From Pseudomonas sp. BGr12 (GTDB taxonomy: Bacteria; Pseudomonadota; Gammaproteobacteria; Pseudomonadales; Pseudomonadaceae): a stretch of DNA of 64,000 nt. Numbering within the stretch: the stretch's first letter is position 1; each line of letters opens with the position of its first letter. The stretch lies in NCBI RefSeq assembly GCF_030272895.1, contig NZ_JALRNF010000011.1, positions 62,001 through 126,000 of the forward strand, read 5' to 3'. This document shows, piece after piece, positions 52,071 to 64,000 of the stretch. Below the pieces are notes generated by a model. It had not been told where the DNA came from. It saw only the letters and a program-made list of their open reading frames with translations, and searched no databases. The position numbers and the translations under genes are program-made.

Positions 52071-53999
52071 TTACTGATCGTCGAAATACCGCTCATGCCA
52101 GTCCACCAGCGGCTGTGGCGAATTGAGCTTCTTCCCGTAGATCACCGAATACGACAGTACGTTCTGTACGTACTGGCGGGTTTCGTCGAACGGGATCGAC
52201 TCGACCCAGACGTCGAAACTCAGGTGGTCGGCGCCACGCAGCCACTGGCGCACGCGGCCGGGGCCGGCGTTATAGGCGGCTGAAGCCAGAACCCGGTTGC
52301 CGTTGAACTGGCTGTGCACCTGGCTCAGGTAGGCAGCACCGAGCTGGATGTTCTTGTCCGGGTTGAACACCTGCGCCGGCGATGCCAGCGGGATGCTGAA
52401 CTTGCGTGCCGTCTCCTTGGCGGTGGCCGGCATCAGTTGCATCAGGCCGCTGGCACCGACGCTGGAGCGGGCGTCTTCCATGAAGGCGCTTTCCTGGCGG
52501 GTAATGGCGAACACCCAGCTCGAGTGCAGGCCGCGGACCTTGGCTTCGCGCACCAGGGTGTCGCGATGGGCCATCGGGAAGCGGATGTCCAGGTCGTCCC
52601 AGTACTTGGCCTGGCTGATGGTGCGGATGGCCGGGAAGTACCAGCGCATGTCATAGGCCAGCTTGGCCTGGGCGACCATCTCGTCACGGTTGAAATGACG
52701 GCTGACGTGGTACCACTCGCGGCGACCGTCGACGATCTGGCCGCGGGCGTGGAATTCCAGGGCGCGGCGGATGCCCGGGGTATTGCGCACCTTGTTCATC
52801 AGTGCCGGGCTCAGCACCAGTGGCTTGTTGTTCAGCTGGTATGGCGTCTTCGCCCGGTCGGCGGCGAGGAAGCCATAGAAGTCACGCTCGTTGGCGACAG
52901 TCTTGTACAGCAGCGGCACCTCAGGGTTCTTCGGTTGCGCCAGCTCCAGGCTGCGGGCCTGCCAGTAGCGCCAGCGGCTGCTGCTGGCCAGGTCCTGGGG
53001 CAGGCGCCGGGTCAGTTCGTAGGCATCTTCCCAGCGACCCAGGCGCAACAGCAGGCGCAGGCGCCATTCGGTGACGGTGTTGTCACGCAGTTCGGGGTCG
53101 TAGCGGGTCATCAGGTCCAGCGCCCGCGGGTCGTAGCGGCGGGCCAGGGTCAGGCCGATTTCCCGGGCGATGGCGACCTTTTCGTCGCGGGAGAAATGCA
53201 TGCGGTTGGCGTAGTCGTCGAGCAGGCCCATGGCCCGCTCCGGATCCTGGCGCGCCAGGCGGCGCAGGCCCAGGCTGACCACGTCGGACATGGCCTCGTT
53301 GACCGGTACGAAACGCCCGGGCTGATTCAGCAGCTCCGGCCGCTGCGCCACGTCCACCAGCAGGCGCCCCTGTGGTGCCAGGGTAGTCAGGTCCCGGGTC
53401 AGGGCATTGGCCAGTGCGTAGTTGCGGGCCTGGGCGGCCAGCTTGGTGCGCGCCCAGCGCTTCTGCTCGGTGAGCTGGCCTTCAGCCGCCCAGCGGGCGA
53501 ACAGGGCGTCGCAGGCGGCCGGTTGGGACTTGCCCACCAGCCAGAGTTTTTCCGCCGCGGCATAGCCTTCGGCGCGCTGGCCCTGGATCAGCAGGCGCTG
53601 GCCGTCGAGGCAATCGAGTTCGGTGAAGTTCAGCTTCGGGTCATAGTAACGGCTGAAGGTGTCCCATTCGCCGCGTTCGGCCAGCCAGCGCAGCCAGCGC
53701 AACTTCATCCAGTTGGCCTGGGGCAGGTCGCCGTGGGTGGCGAGAAATTTCTCGATTTCCGCGTTGCTGGCGGTTTTCAGCCGGGCGGTGAGTTCGTCGT
53801 AGGCCAGGTAGGGCGTCAGCGGGTAGTCGCGCAGCGCCTGGGCGTAGCGCAGGTACGGGCCCTTGTCGCCCTTGGCCAGGGCGCGCTTGGCCTCATCGTA
53901 GTACTGGCGTTGTACGGTGATATCGGTGGCCTGGGCGACGCTGGCCGCAGAGGCCGAGAGAAGCAGGCAGGAAACAAGACTGAACAGGCGGCTGCGCAT
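52071..53999 (-). CDS. slt: Soluble lytic murein transglycosylase
   Basis: This 642-residue periplasmic enzyme has a signal peptide (RLFSLVSCLLLSASAASVAQA) and a long alpha-superhelical U-shaped domain (to about residue 470). The C-terminal SLT domain has catalytic Glu503 in ITRQESAFMEDARSSVGASG and the conserved LMQLMPATA and SAAYNAGPGRV. It cleaves the MurNAc-GlcNAc bond with formation of 1,6-anhydro ends. Length and layout match Slt70. The start at 53999 is the first residue of the signal peptide. Confidence 0.96.
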   Translation of the reverse strand: MRSRLFSLVSCLLLSASAASVAQATDITVQRQYYDEAKRALAKGDKGPYLRYAQALRDYPLTPYLAYDELTARLKTASNAEIEKFLATHGDLPQANWMKLRWLRWLAERGEWDTFSRYYDPKLNFTELDCLDGQRLLIQGQRAEGYAAAEKLWLVGKSQPAACDALFARWAAEGQLTEQKRWARTKLAAQARNYALANALTRDLTTLAPQGRLLVDVAQRPELLNQPGRFVPVNEAMSDVVSLGLRRLARQDPERAMGLLDDYANRMHFSRDEKVAIAREIGLTLARRYDPRALDLMTRYDPELRDNTVTEWRLRLLLRLGRWEDAYELTRRLPQDLASSSRWRYWQARSLELAQPKNPEVPLLYKTVANERDFYGFLAADRAKTPYQLNNKPLVLSPALMNKVRNTPGIRRALEFHARGQIVDGRREWYHVSRHFNRDEMVAQAKLAYDMRWYFPAIRTISQAKYWDDLDIRFPMAHRDTLVREAKVRGLHSSWVFAITRQESAFMEDARSSVGASGLMQLMPATAKETARKFSIPLASPAQVFNPDKNIQLGAAYLSQVHSQFNGNRVLASAAYNAGPGRVRQWLRGADHLSFDVWVESIPFDETRQYVQNVLSYSVIYGKKLNSPQPLVDWHERYFDDQ

Positions 54000-54220
54000 G
54001 AGACTTCCGGGCAGTTTGACCATGAAAAGTGACGGCGAAGCCAGCACTGTTGAAATACATTGCTTAAGCTTAGCCGTTTGCCGCAGGCGGATGAAAGCAT
54101 TGTGCTTGTATCGAGTTGTTTATTGGACGGGCTGTCGTGGGAGTATTCCGTAGGATCGCCTGCTTAATGTGAAGCGGGCCCAAGTCGGGTAGAATGCGCG
54201 CCCGGTTTTTGGAGAAGATC

Positions 54221-56143
<1,923 letters not shown>

Positions 56144-56185
56144 GGACAGGGGCCCGGCGCATGAGCCTGCGCCGGGCCTCGAACG

Positions 56186-56626
56186 TTACTCTTTTTTCTG
56201 CAGGCGCACGGCCAGCACATCGCAAGGTGCGCCGTGCAGCACGTCGTTGGCGGTGGAACCCAGCAGCAGGGCGAGACCGTGGCGGCCATGGCTGCCGACC
56301 ACGATCAGGTCGCATTGCTGGTCCTTGGCCAGCTGGTGGATTTCCTGGCGTGGCTGGCCGTAGGTCAGGTGCGAGTCGCCCTTGTTGATTTCCGGGTACT
56401 TGTTGAACAGGCGCTCCATGCGCTCCTTGGCCTGGTCGAACTGCTGCTGTTGCAGCTGCGAAAGGTCCATTGGCACATCGCCGCCAAAGGCCATGGCCAT
56501 GGGCTCGACGATATGCACCAGGGAGACCTTGGTACCGGTGGGGGCGGCCAGTTCGCGGGCGCGCTTGATGACCGGATCGCATTCTTCGGTCAGGTCGACG
56601 GCAACCAGTATGTGTTCGTAGGGCAT
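56186..56626 (-). CDS. Universal stress protein, UspA family
   Basis: This 146-residue protein starts MPYEHILVAVDLTEE and has the ATP-binding motif G-2x-G-9x-G-S/T in VVGSHGRHGLALLLGSTANDVL, typical of the nucleotide-binding Usp subgroup. Length is normal. AGGAGAG lies upstream of the start. It is convergent with uup. Confidence 0.94.
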   Translation of the reverse strand: MPYEHILVAVDLTEECDPVIKRARELAAPTGTKVSLVHIVEPMAMAFGGDVPMDLSQLQQQQFDQAKERMERLFNKYPEINKGDSHLTYGQPRQEIHQLAKDQQCDLIVVGSHGRHGLALLLGSTANDVLHGAPCDVLAVRLQKKE

Positions 56627-56735
56627 GAGTAGCTCTCCTGACAGTCGCGATTATTCAAGTATGGTCGGTTTCAGGCTGATCGCTTGCAACCCCGGCTAAC
56701 CAGCTCATTTGCAACGCTTTATGGGAACAACAGAT

Positions 56736-57173
56736 ATGACGGTCTGGCTAGTGGTGTCAATCCTTGCGCTGATTCTCAGCCCCCTGGCCTGGCTGCGTCC
56801 TTCGCGCAACCAGAGTGGTCGGATGGCCCTGCGCATGGAAGCCCGGCGCATGGGCCTGAACATGCAACTGGCGCCCCAGGAGTGGCCACACTGGCTGCCC
56901 AAGGAGCCGCCAAGCCCGTGCGCGCAGTACCTGCAACCCCGGCGCCAGGGGCGCGCAGACAGCTGGAGTTACTGGCAGACCACACCAGGCACCTGGCTCA
57001 ATCAATGGCGCGAACCCTGCGCCGATCCCGTCCTTGCCGAGCAGTTCGCTCGCCTGCCCGAGAGCGTCTACAAGGTCGAAGCCGGCCCGCAGATGATTGC
57101 CCTGTTCTGGGGCGAACGGGGTGAAAAAGCTGTGTTGCAGGATATTGCCGCAGTGCTGAAGGCCCTGGCCTGA
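56736..57173 (+). CDS. Hypothetical membrane-anchored protein
   Basis: This 145-residue protein has one N-terminal membrane segment (VWLVVSILALILSPLAWL) followed by a basic, Trp- and Pro-rich soluble domain (QEWPHWLPKEPPSPCAQYL, YWQTTPGTWLNQW). I do not recognise a named family. The soluble part would be cytoplasmic if the segment is an anchor with the positive residues on its C-terminal side. The ATG at 56736 has GGGAACAA upstream; the earlier in-frame ATG at 56721 has no ribosome binding site. Confidence 0.8.
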   Translation: MTVWLVVSILALILSPLAWLRPSRNQSGRMALRMEARRMGLNMQLAPQEWPHWLPKEPPSPCAQYLQPRRQGRADSWSYWQTTPGTWLNQWREPCADPVLAEQFARLPESVYKVEAGPQMIALFWGERGEKAVLQDIAAVLKALA

Positions 57174-57183
57174 CCGCGCTCAA

Positions 57184-57209
57184 TAAAAAGCCCGATTCAC
57201 GCATCGGGC
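57184..57209 (-). terminator. Terminator hairpin oriented to the minus strand, with no gene before it
   Basis: GCCCGAT (57190-57196) and ATCGGGC (57203-57209) form a 7-bp stem; the preceding AAAAA gives a U-run only on the minus strand. No minus-strand gene lies in the next 460 bases. It may also end the hypothetical gene that stops at 57173, although that strand lacks a T-run. Confidence 0.6.
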
Positions 57210-57669
57210 AGACGGGCCAGGCAGGCCGGTAGAGTTTTCGATTCCCTCCCCAGTGTAGCGGGTTCCCTGCTGCGCGCTGATCCTTCACATCCGTTGTGCA
57301 CACTGGCAGGCGTTGATCCGCTGCCGGTGCATGTAAGCCTTTGACCACTATCGCCGGCATGAATACGGCGTGATCACGGCTGGCCGGGTTTGCTCGCGCA
57401 TGGCGAAAAATGACCGCAAAGTCGCGTTTTCACACAGCTTTCGGGCATTTGACAACGGCGATCTTTTCGTTGAATGTGTGCATACCCAAATCAAACGGGC
57501 GTATGAATTGAGCGTTTGTATTATCGGACTGCTCTTACAGACATCCCGACTATCGCGCTGACGGGTGTGCCTGGCGCAAGGATTCGGCACTACACGGCTT
57601 CTGGCCGGCCGGGTCTTTCACCAGCGATCGGCGTGTACAGTTCAGCTTCCATATCGTGGAGATCAGTTG
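57210..57669. promoter_or_regulatory. fadB upstream region
   Basis: I see no gene here. The region holds a TTGACA at 57449-57454 without a good -10 at standard spacing. An inverted repeat CAAACG (57492-57497) / CGTTTG (57513-57518) contains the CAAAC/GTTTG half-sites seen in PsrA operators, but with a far longer spacer than the PsrA consensus. A ~150-base leader may precede fadB. Confidence 0.4.
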
Positions 57670-61022
<3,353 letters not shown>

Positions 61023-61040
61023 GCGTTTCGCGGGTGGAAG

Positions 61041-61070
61041 CCGGGGCCTGGTGCCCCGGTTTTTTGTTTT
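61041..61070 (+). terminator. Intrinsic terminator of fadBA
   Basis: CCGGGGC and GCCCCGG pair over 7 bp with loop CTGGT, followed by TTTTTTGTTTT. Confidence 0.93.
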
Positions 61071-61103
61071 GTGCCGCAAATTTTTTTCAAGAGGGTGAGC
61101 AAC

Positions 61104-61355
61104 ATGCAGATACAACCAGGCGTATACCGTCATTACAAGGGGCCTGAGTATCGTGTGTTCGGCACTGCGCGTCATTCCGAGACCGAGGAATGGGTAGTGT
61201 TCTATCAGGCCCTGTATGGCGATTTCGGTCTTTGGGTGCGGCCGCTTTCCATGTTCATGGAGTCGGTCGAGGTTGACGGCGAGCAAGTGCCGCGCTTTGC
61301 TTTGGTCAAGGCTGAAACCGAGCTGTTCACCCGGCCCGATGCCGAGGGTGGCTAG
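61104..61355 (+). CDS. DUF1653 family protein
   Basis: This 83-residue protein is a single DUF1653 domain: PGVYRHYKGPEYRVFG, then TEEWVVFYQALYGDFGLWVRPLSMF, the family signature of a small beta-rich fold. The function is unknown. The ATG at 61104 follows AAGAGGGTGAG. It lies between the fadBA terminator and topA. Confidence 0.9.
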   Translation: MQIQPGVYRHYKGPEYRVFGTARHSETEEWVVFYQALYGDFGLWVRPLSMFMESVEVDGEQVPRFALVKAETELFTRPDAEGG

Positions 61356-61385
61356 CGCCTCGCGCTTGACCTCACTCTGTTGCCA

Positions 61386-61395
61386 CTATATATAG
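61386..61395. promoter_or_regulatory. AT palindrome in the topA promoter region
   Basis: CTATATATAG is a perfect 10-base palindrome, 60 bases before the topA ATG, followed by a GC-rich stretch (GCGGTGCCGCG). It could hold the -10 element, with the GC-rich discriminator that is common in supercoiling-sensitive promoters. Confidence 0.35.
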
Positions 61396-61455
61396 CGGTG
61401 CCGCGTCAGGTACCTGCCGTGTTTTTATTTTCAGTATTCAGGAATTTTCCGATCC

Positions 61456-64000
61456 ATGGGCAAATCGCTGGTCATTGTGGAATCCCCGGCTAAGGCCAAG
61501 ACCATCAACAAGTACCTGGGCAGCCAGTACGTGGTGAAGTCGAGTATCGGCCATATCCGAGACCTGCCTACCAGCGGTTCGGCCAGCGCCAGCAAGGAAC
61601 CTGCCGCCAAGCGTGGCAAGGCCGCCGCCGGCGAGGCACCGGCCCTGTCGCCAAAGGAAAAGGCGCGCAAGCAACTGGTCGCGCGCATGGGGGTTGATCC
61701 GGACCACGGCTGGAAAGCCAAGTACGAGATCCTCCCGGGCAAGGAAAAGGTCATCGACGAACTGCGTCGCCTGGCCAAGGATGCCGACACCATCTATCTC
61801 GCAACCGACTTGGATCGCGAGGGGGAAGCCATCGCCTGGCACCTGCGCGAAGCCATCGGTGGTGACGACAGCCGATACAAGCGCGTGGTGTTCAACGAAA
61901 TTACCAAGAAAGCCATCCAGGAAGCCTTCTCGCAGCCGGGCGAGCTGGATATCGACCGTGTCAACGCCCAGCAGGCCCGTCGCTTCCTCGATCGCGTGGT
62001 CGGCTACATGGTCTCGCCACTGCTGTGGGCCAAGATCGCCCGTGGCCTGTCTGCCGGTCGCGTGCAGTCGGTGGCGGTGAAGCTGGTGGTCGAGCGCGAG
62101 CGCGAGATCCGTGCCTTCATCCCGGAAGAATACTGGGAAGTACATGCCGACCTTGGCACTGCCAAGGATGCCAAGGTGCGCTTCGAAGTGGCGCGGGAGA
62201 AGGGCGAAGCCTTCAAGCCGCTCAACGAAGCCCAGGCCATGGCCGCCCTGGAGAAGCTCAAAGCTTCCAGCTACAGCGTTGCCAAGCGTGAAGACCGTCC
62301 GACCAGCAGCAAGCCGTCGGCACCGTTCATTACCTCCACCCTGCAGCAGGCCGCGAGCAACCGCCTGGGCTTCGGGGTGAAGAAGACCATGATGATGGCC
62401 CAGCGTCTGTACGAAGCCGGCTACATCACCTATATGCGTACCGACTCGACCAACCTTTCGGTCGATGCGGTGGAAATGGCCCGTACCTACATCGAGAACG
62501 AGTTCGGCAAGAAGTACCTGCCGCAAGAGCCGATCGTCTACGGCAGCAAGGAGGGGGCCCAGGAGGCGCACGAAGCGATTCGTCCTTCCGACGTCAACAC
62601 CCACCCGACCAAGCTCAGCGGCATGGAGCGTGACGCCGAGCGTCTGTACGAGCTGATCTGGCGCCAATTCCTGGCCTGCCAGATGCCGCCGGCGCAGTAC
62701 CTGTCGACCACGGTCAGCGTCATGGCTGGCGACTTCGAGCTGCGCGCCAAGGGCCGTATCCTCAAGTTCGACGGTTACACCCGTGTGCTGCCGCAACAGA
62801 GCAAGCCGGGCGACGACGACGTGCTGCCGGAAATGAACCAGGGCGAAGTGCTCAAGCTGATCCAGCTCGACCCGAGCCAGCACTTCACCAAGCCGCCGGC
62901 GCGTTACTCCGAGGCCAGCCTGGTCAAGGAAATGGAAAAGCGCGGCATCGGCCGGCCTTCCACCTACGCGGCGATCATCTCGACCATCCAGGACCGCGGT
63001 TATGTGACCCTGCACAACCGTCGCTTCTACTCCGAGAAGATGGGCGACATCGTCACCGAGCGCCTGTCCGAGAGCTTCTCCAACCTCATGGACTACGGCT
63101 TTACCGCCGGCATGGAAGAGAACCTCGATGACGTGGCCCAGGGCGAGCGCGACTGGAAAAACGTGCTGGACGAGTTCTACGGCGATTTCAGCAACAAGCT
63201 GAAAGTGGCCGAAGACAGCGAAAAGGGCATGCGCGCCAATCAGCCGACCCTGACCAACATCCCCTGCAAGGATTGCGGTCGGCCGATGATGATCCGCACC
63301 GCCTCCACCGGTGTGTTCCTCGGCTGCTCGGGCTACAGCCTGCCGCCCAAGGAACGCTGCAAGGCCACCGTCAACCTGGTCCCGGGCGATGAAATCGCCG
63401 CCGACGACGAAGGTGAGTCGGAATCGCGCGTGCTGCTGGGCAAGCATCGCTGCCCGATCTGCTCCACGGCCATGGATGCCTACTTGCTCGACGAGAAGCG
63501 CAAGCTGCACATCTGCGGTAATAACCCGGATTGCACCGGCTACGAGATCGAAGAGGGCAACTACCGCATCAAGGGCTACGAAGGTCCGAGCCTGGAGTGC
63601 GACAAGTGCGGCAGCGAAATGCAGCTCAAGACCGGCCGTTTCGGCAAGTTCTTCGGTTGCACCAATACCGAGTGCAAGAACACCCGCAAGCTGCTCAAGA
63701 GCGGCGAGGCGGCGCCGCCGAAGATGGACGCGGTGAAAATGCCGGAGCTCAAGTGCGAGAAGGTCAACGACACCTACGTGCTGCGTGACGGCGCTTCGGG
63801 CCTGTTCCTGGCGGCCAGCCAGTTCCCGAAAAACCGTGAAACCCGTGCACCGCTGGTGATCGAGATCATCCCGCACAAGGATGAGATCGATCCGAAGTAC
63901 CACTTCCTCTGCGAAGCGCCGAAGAAGGATCCGGAAGGCCGTCCGGCGGTGATCCGCTACAGCCGCAAGACCAAGGAGCAGTACGTGCAGACCGAAGTCG
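61456..64000 (+). CDS. topA: DNA topoisomerase I (omega protein), 3' end outside the window
   Basis: The frame is open for 848 codons to the edge, so only the last few residues are missing if the usual Pseudomonas length of about 870 holds. The Toprim domain starts [22 protein letters not shown] and has [15 protein letters not shown]; the catalytic tyrosine is Tyr326 in [13 protein letters not shown]. Three C-terminal Cys4-type zinc-ribbon units follow (CKDCG..C, CPIC..CGNNPDC, CDKCG..CTNTEC), then topoisomerase C-terminal repeats. It relaxes negative supercoils. Confidence 0.97.
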   Translation, partial: MGKSLVIVESPAKAKTINKYLGSQYVVKSSIGHIRDLPTSGSASASKEPAAKRGKAAAGEAPALSPKEKARKQLVARMGVDPDHGWKAKYEILPGKEKVIDELRRLAKDADTIYLATDLDREGEAIAWHLREAIGGDDSRYKRVVFNEITKKAIQEAFSQPGELDIDRVNAQQARRFLDRVVGYMVSPLLWAKIARGLSAGRVQSVAVKLVVEREREIRAFIPEEYWEVHADLGTAKDAKVRFEVAREKGEAFKPLNEAQAMAALEKLKASSYSVAKREDRPTSSKPSAPFITSTLQQAASNRLGFGVKKTMMMAQRLYEAGYITYMRTDSTNLSVDAVEMARTYIENEFGKKYLPQEPIVYGSKEGAQEAHEAIRPSDVNTHPTKLSGMERDAERLYELIWRQFLACQMPPAQYLSTTVSVMAGDFELRAKGRILKFDGYTRVLPQQSKPGDDDVLPEMNQGEVLKLIQLDPSQHFTKPPARYSEASLVKEMEKRGIGRPSTYAAIISTIQDRGYVTLHNRRFYSEKMGDIVTERLSESFSNLMDYGFTAGMEENLDDVAQGERDWKNVLDEFYGDFSNKLKVAEDSEKGMRANQPTLTNIPCKDCGRPMMIRTASTGVFLGCSGYSLPPKERCKATVNLVPGDEIAADDEGESESRVLLGKHRCPICSTAMDAYLLDEKRKLHICGNNPDCTGYEIEEGNYRIKGYEGPSLECDKCGSEMQLKTGRFGKFFGCTNTECKNTRKLLKSGEAAPPKMDAVKMPELKCEKVNDTYVLRDGASGLFLAASQFPKNRETRAPLVIEIIPHKDEIDPKYHFLCEAPKKDPEGRPAVIRYSRKTKEQYVQTEV

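Noticed and set aside
57370..57561. A 63-codon plus-strand frame upstream of fadB
   Set aside because: No ribosome binding site and no family features; it lies across likely promoter sequence.
61438..63903. An 821-codon open frame on the minus strand opposite topA
   Set aside because: It is the antisense shadow of topA, a high-GC artefact. The plus frame has Toprim, Tyr326 and zinc-ribbon motifs; the minus frame has none.

Overview
The window reads as a Pseudomonas chromosome, probably of the P. putida / P. fluorescens side of the genus. The evidence is high GC, Pseudomonas-type REP repeats (core GGAGCGGGCTTGCCCCGCG), and housekeeping genes of clear pseudomonad type (rmf, rlmL, acnA with aer, rlmM, tusA, pdxB, cheV, slt, uup, fadBA, topA). 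Gene density is high, intergenic gaps are short, and almost every gene is intact. The exceptions are a gene tail at the left edge and topA, which runs off the right edge. I see no insertion sequence, prophage, CRISPR array or rRNA operon. There is one tRNA, tRNA-Pro(CGG).

The left edge (1-2988) is the end of an accessory type III secretion cluster: the last residues of an SctJ lipoprotein, then SctK, SctL, a small unrecognised protein in the OrgC/MxiL position, and a 420-residue multi-hydrophobic protein that could be an undescribed effector. It abuts a block whose order, as I recall it, matches P. aeruginosa PA3050 to about PA3040: pyrD, rmf, rlmL, dacB, yggL, a RocS2/RocA2-like hybrid kinase and response regulator, dgt, and small membrane proteins. 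A CHASE-PAS-GGDEF diguanylate cyclase sits inside this block.

The middle (19-41 kb) holds an ammonium transporter behind a sigma54-type promoter, a CPA2 cation/proton antiporter, a short run containing a small gene with a perfect LexA box, the aer-acnA-rlmM-tusA region, a MATE pump, pdxB, an MsbA-like ABC exporter, a chemoreceptor and a malate:quinone oxidoreductase that carries a lipoprotein signal. The right part (41-64 kb) holds moaB-moeA, a glycosyltransferase with a bifunctional mannose-1-phosphate guanylyltransferase, a lipid kinase, a NarL-type two-component pair, an Hpt-like protein divergent from cheV, slt, uup, a universal stress protein, fadBA and topA.

Signal transduction is dense here: two two-component systems, two chemoreceptors, CheV, an Hpt-like protein and a diguanylate cyclase. 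The most rewarding places for a second look are the T3SS-associated candidate effector, the LexA-controlled small gene at 23468, the lipoprotein-type Mqo with its sigma54-like promoter and upstream dyad, and the Hpt-like gene whose ribosome binding site lies inside a perfect hairpin.
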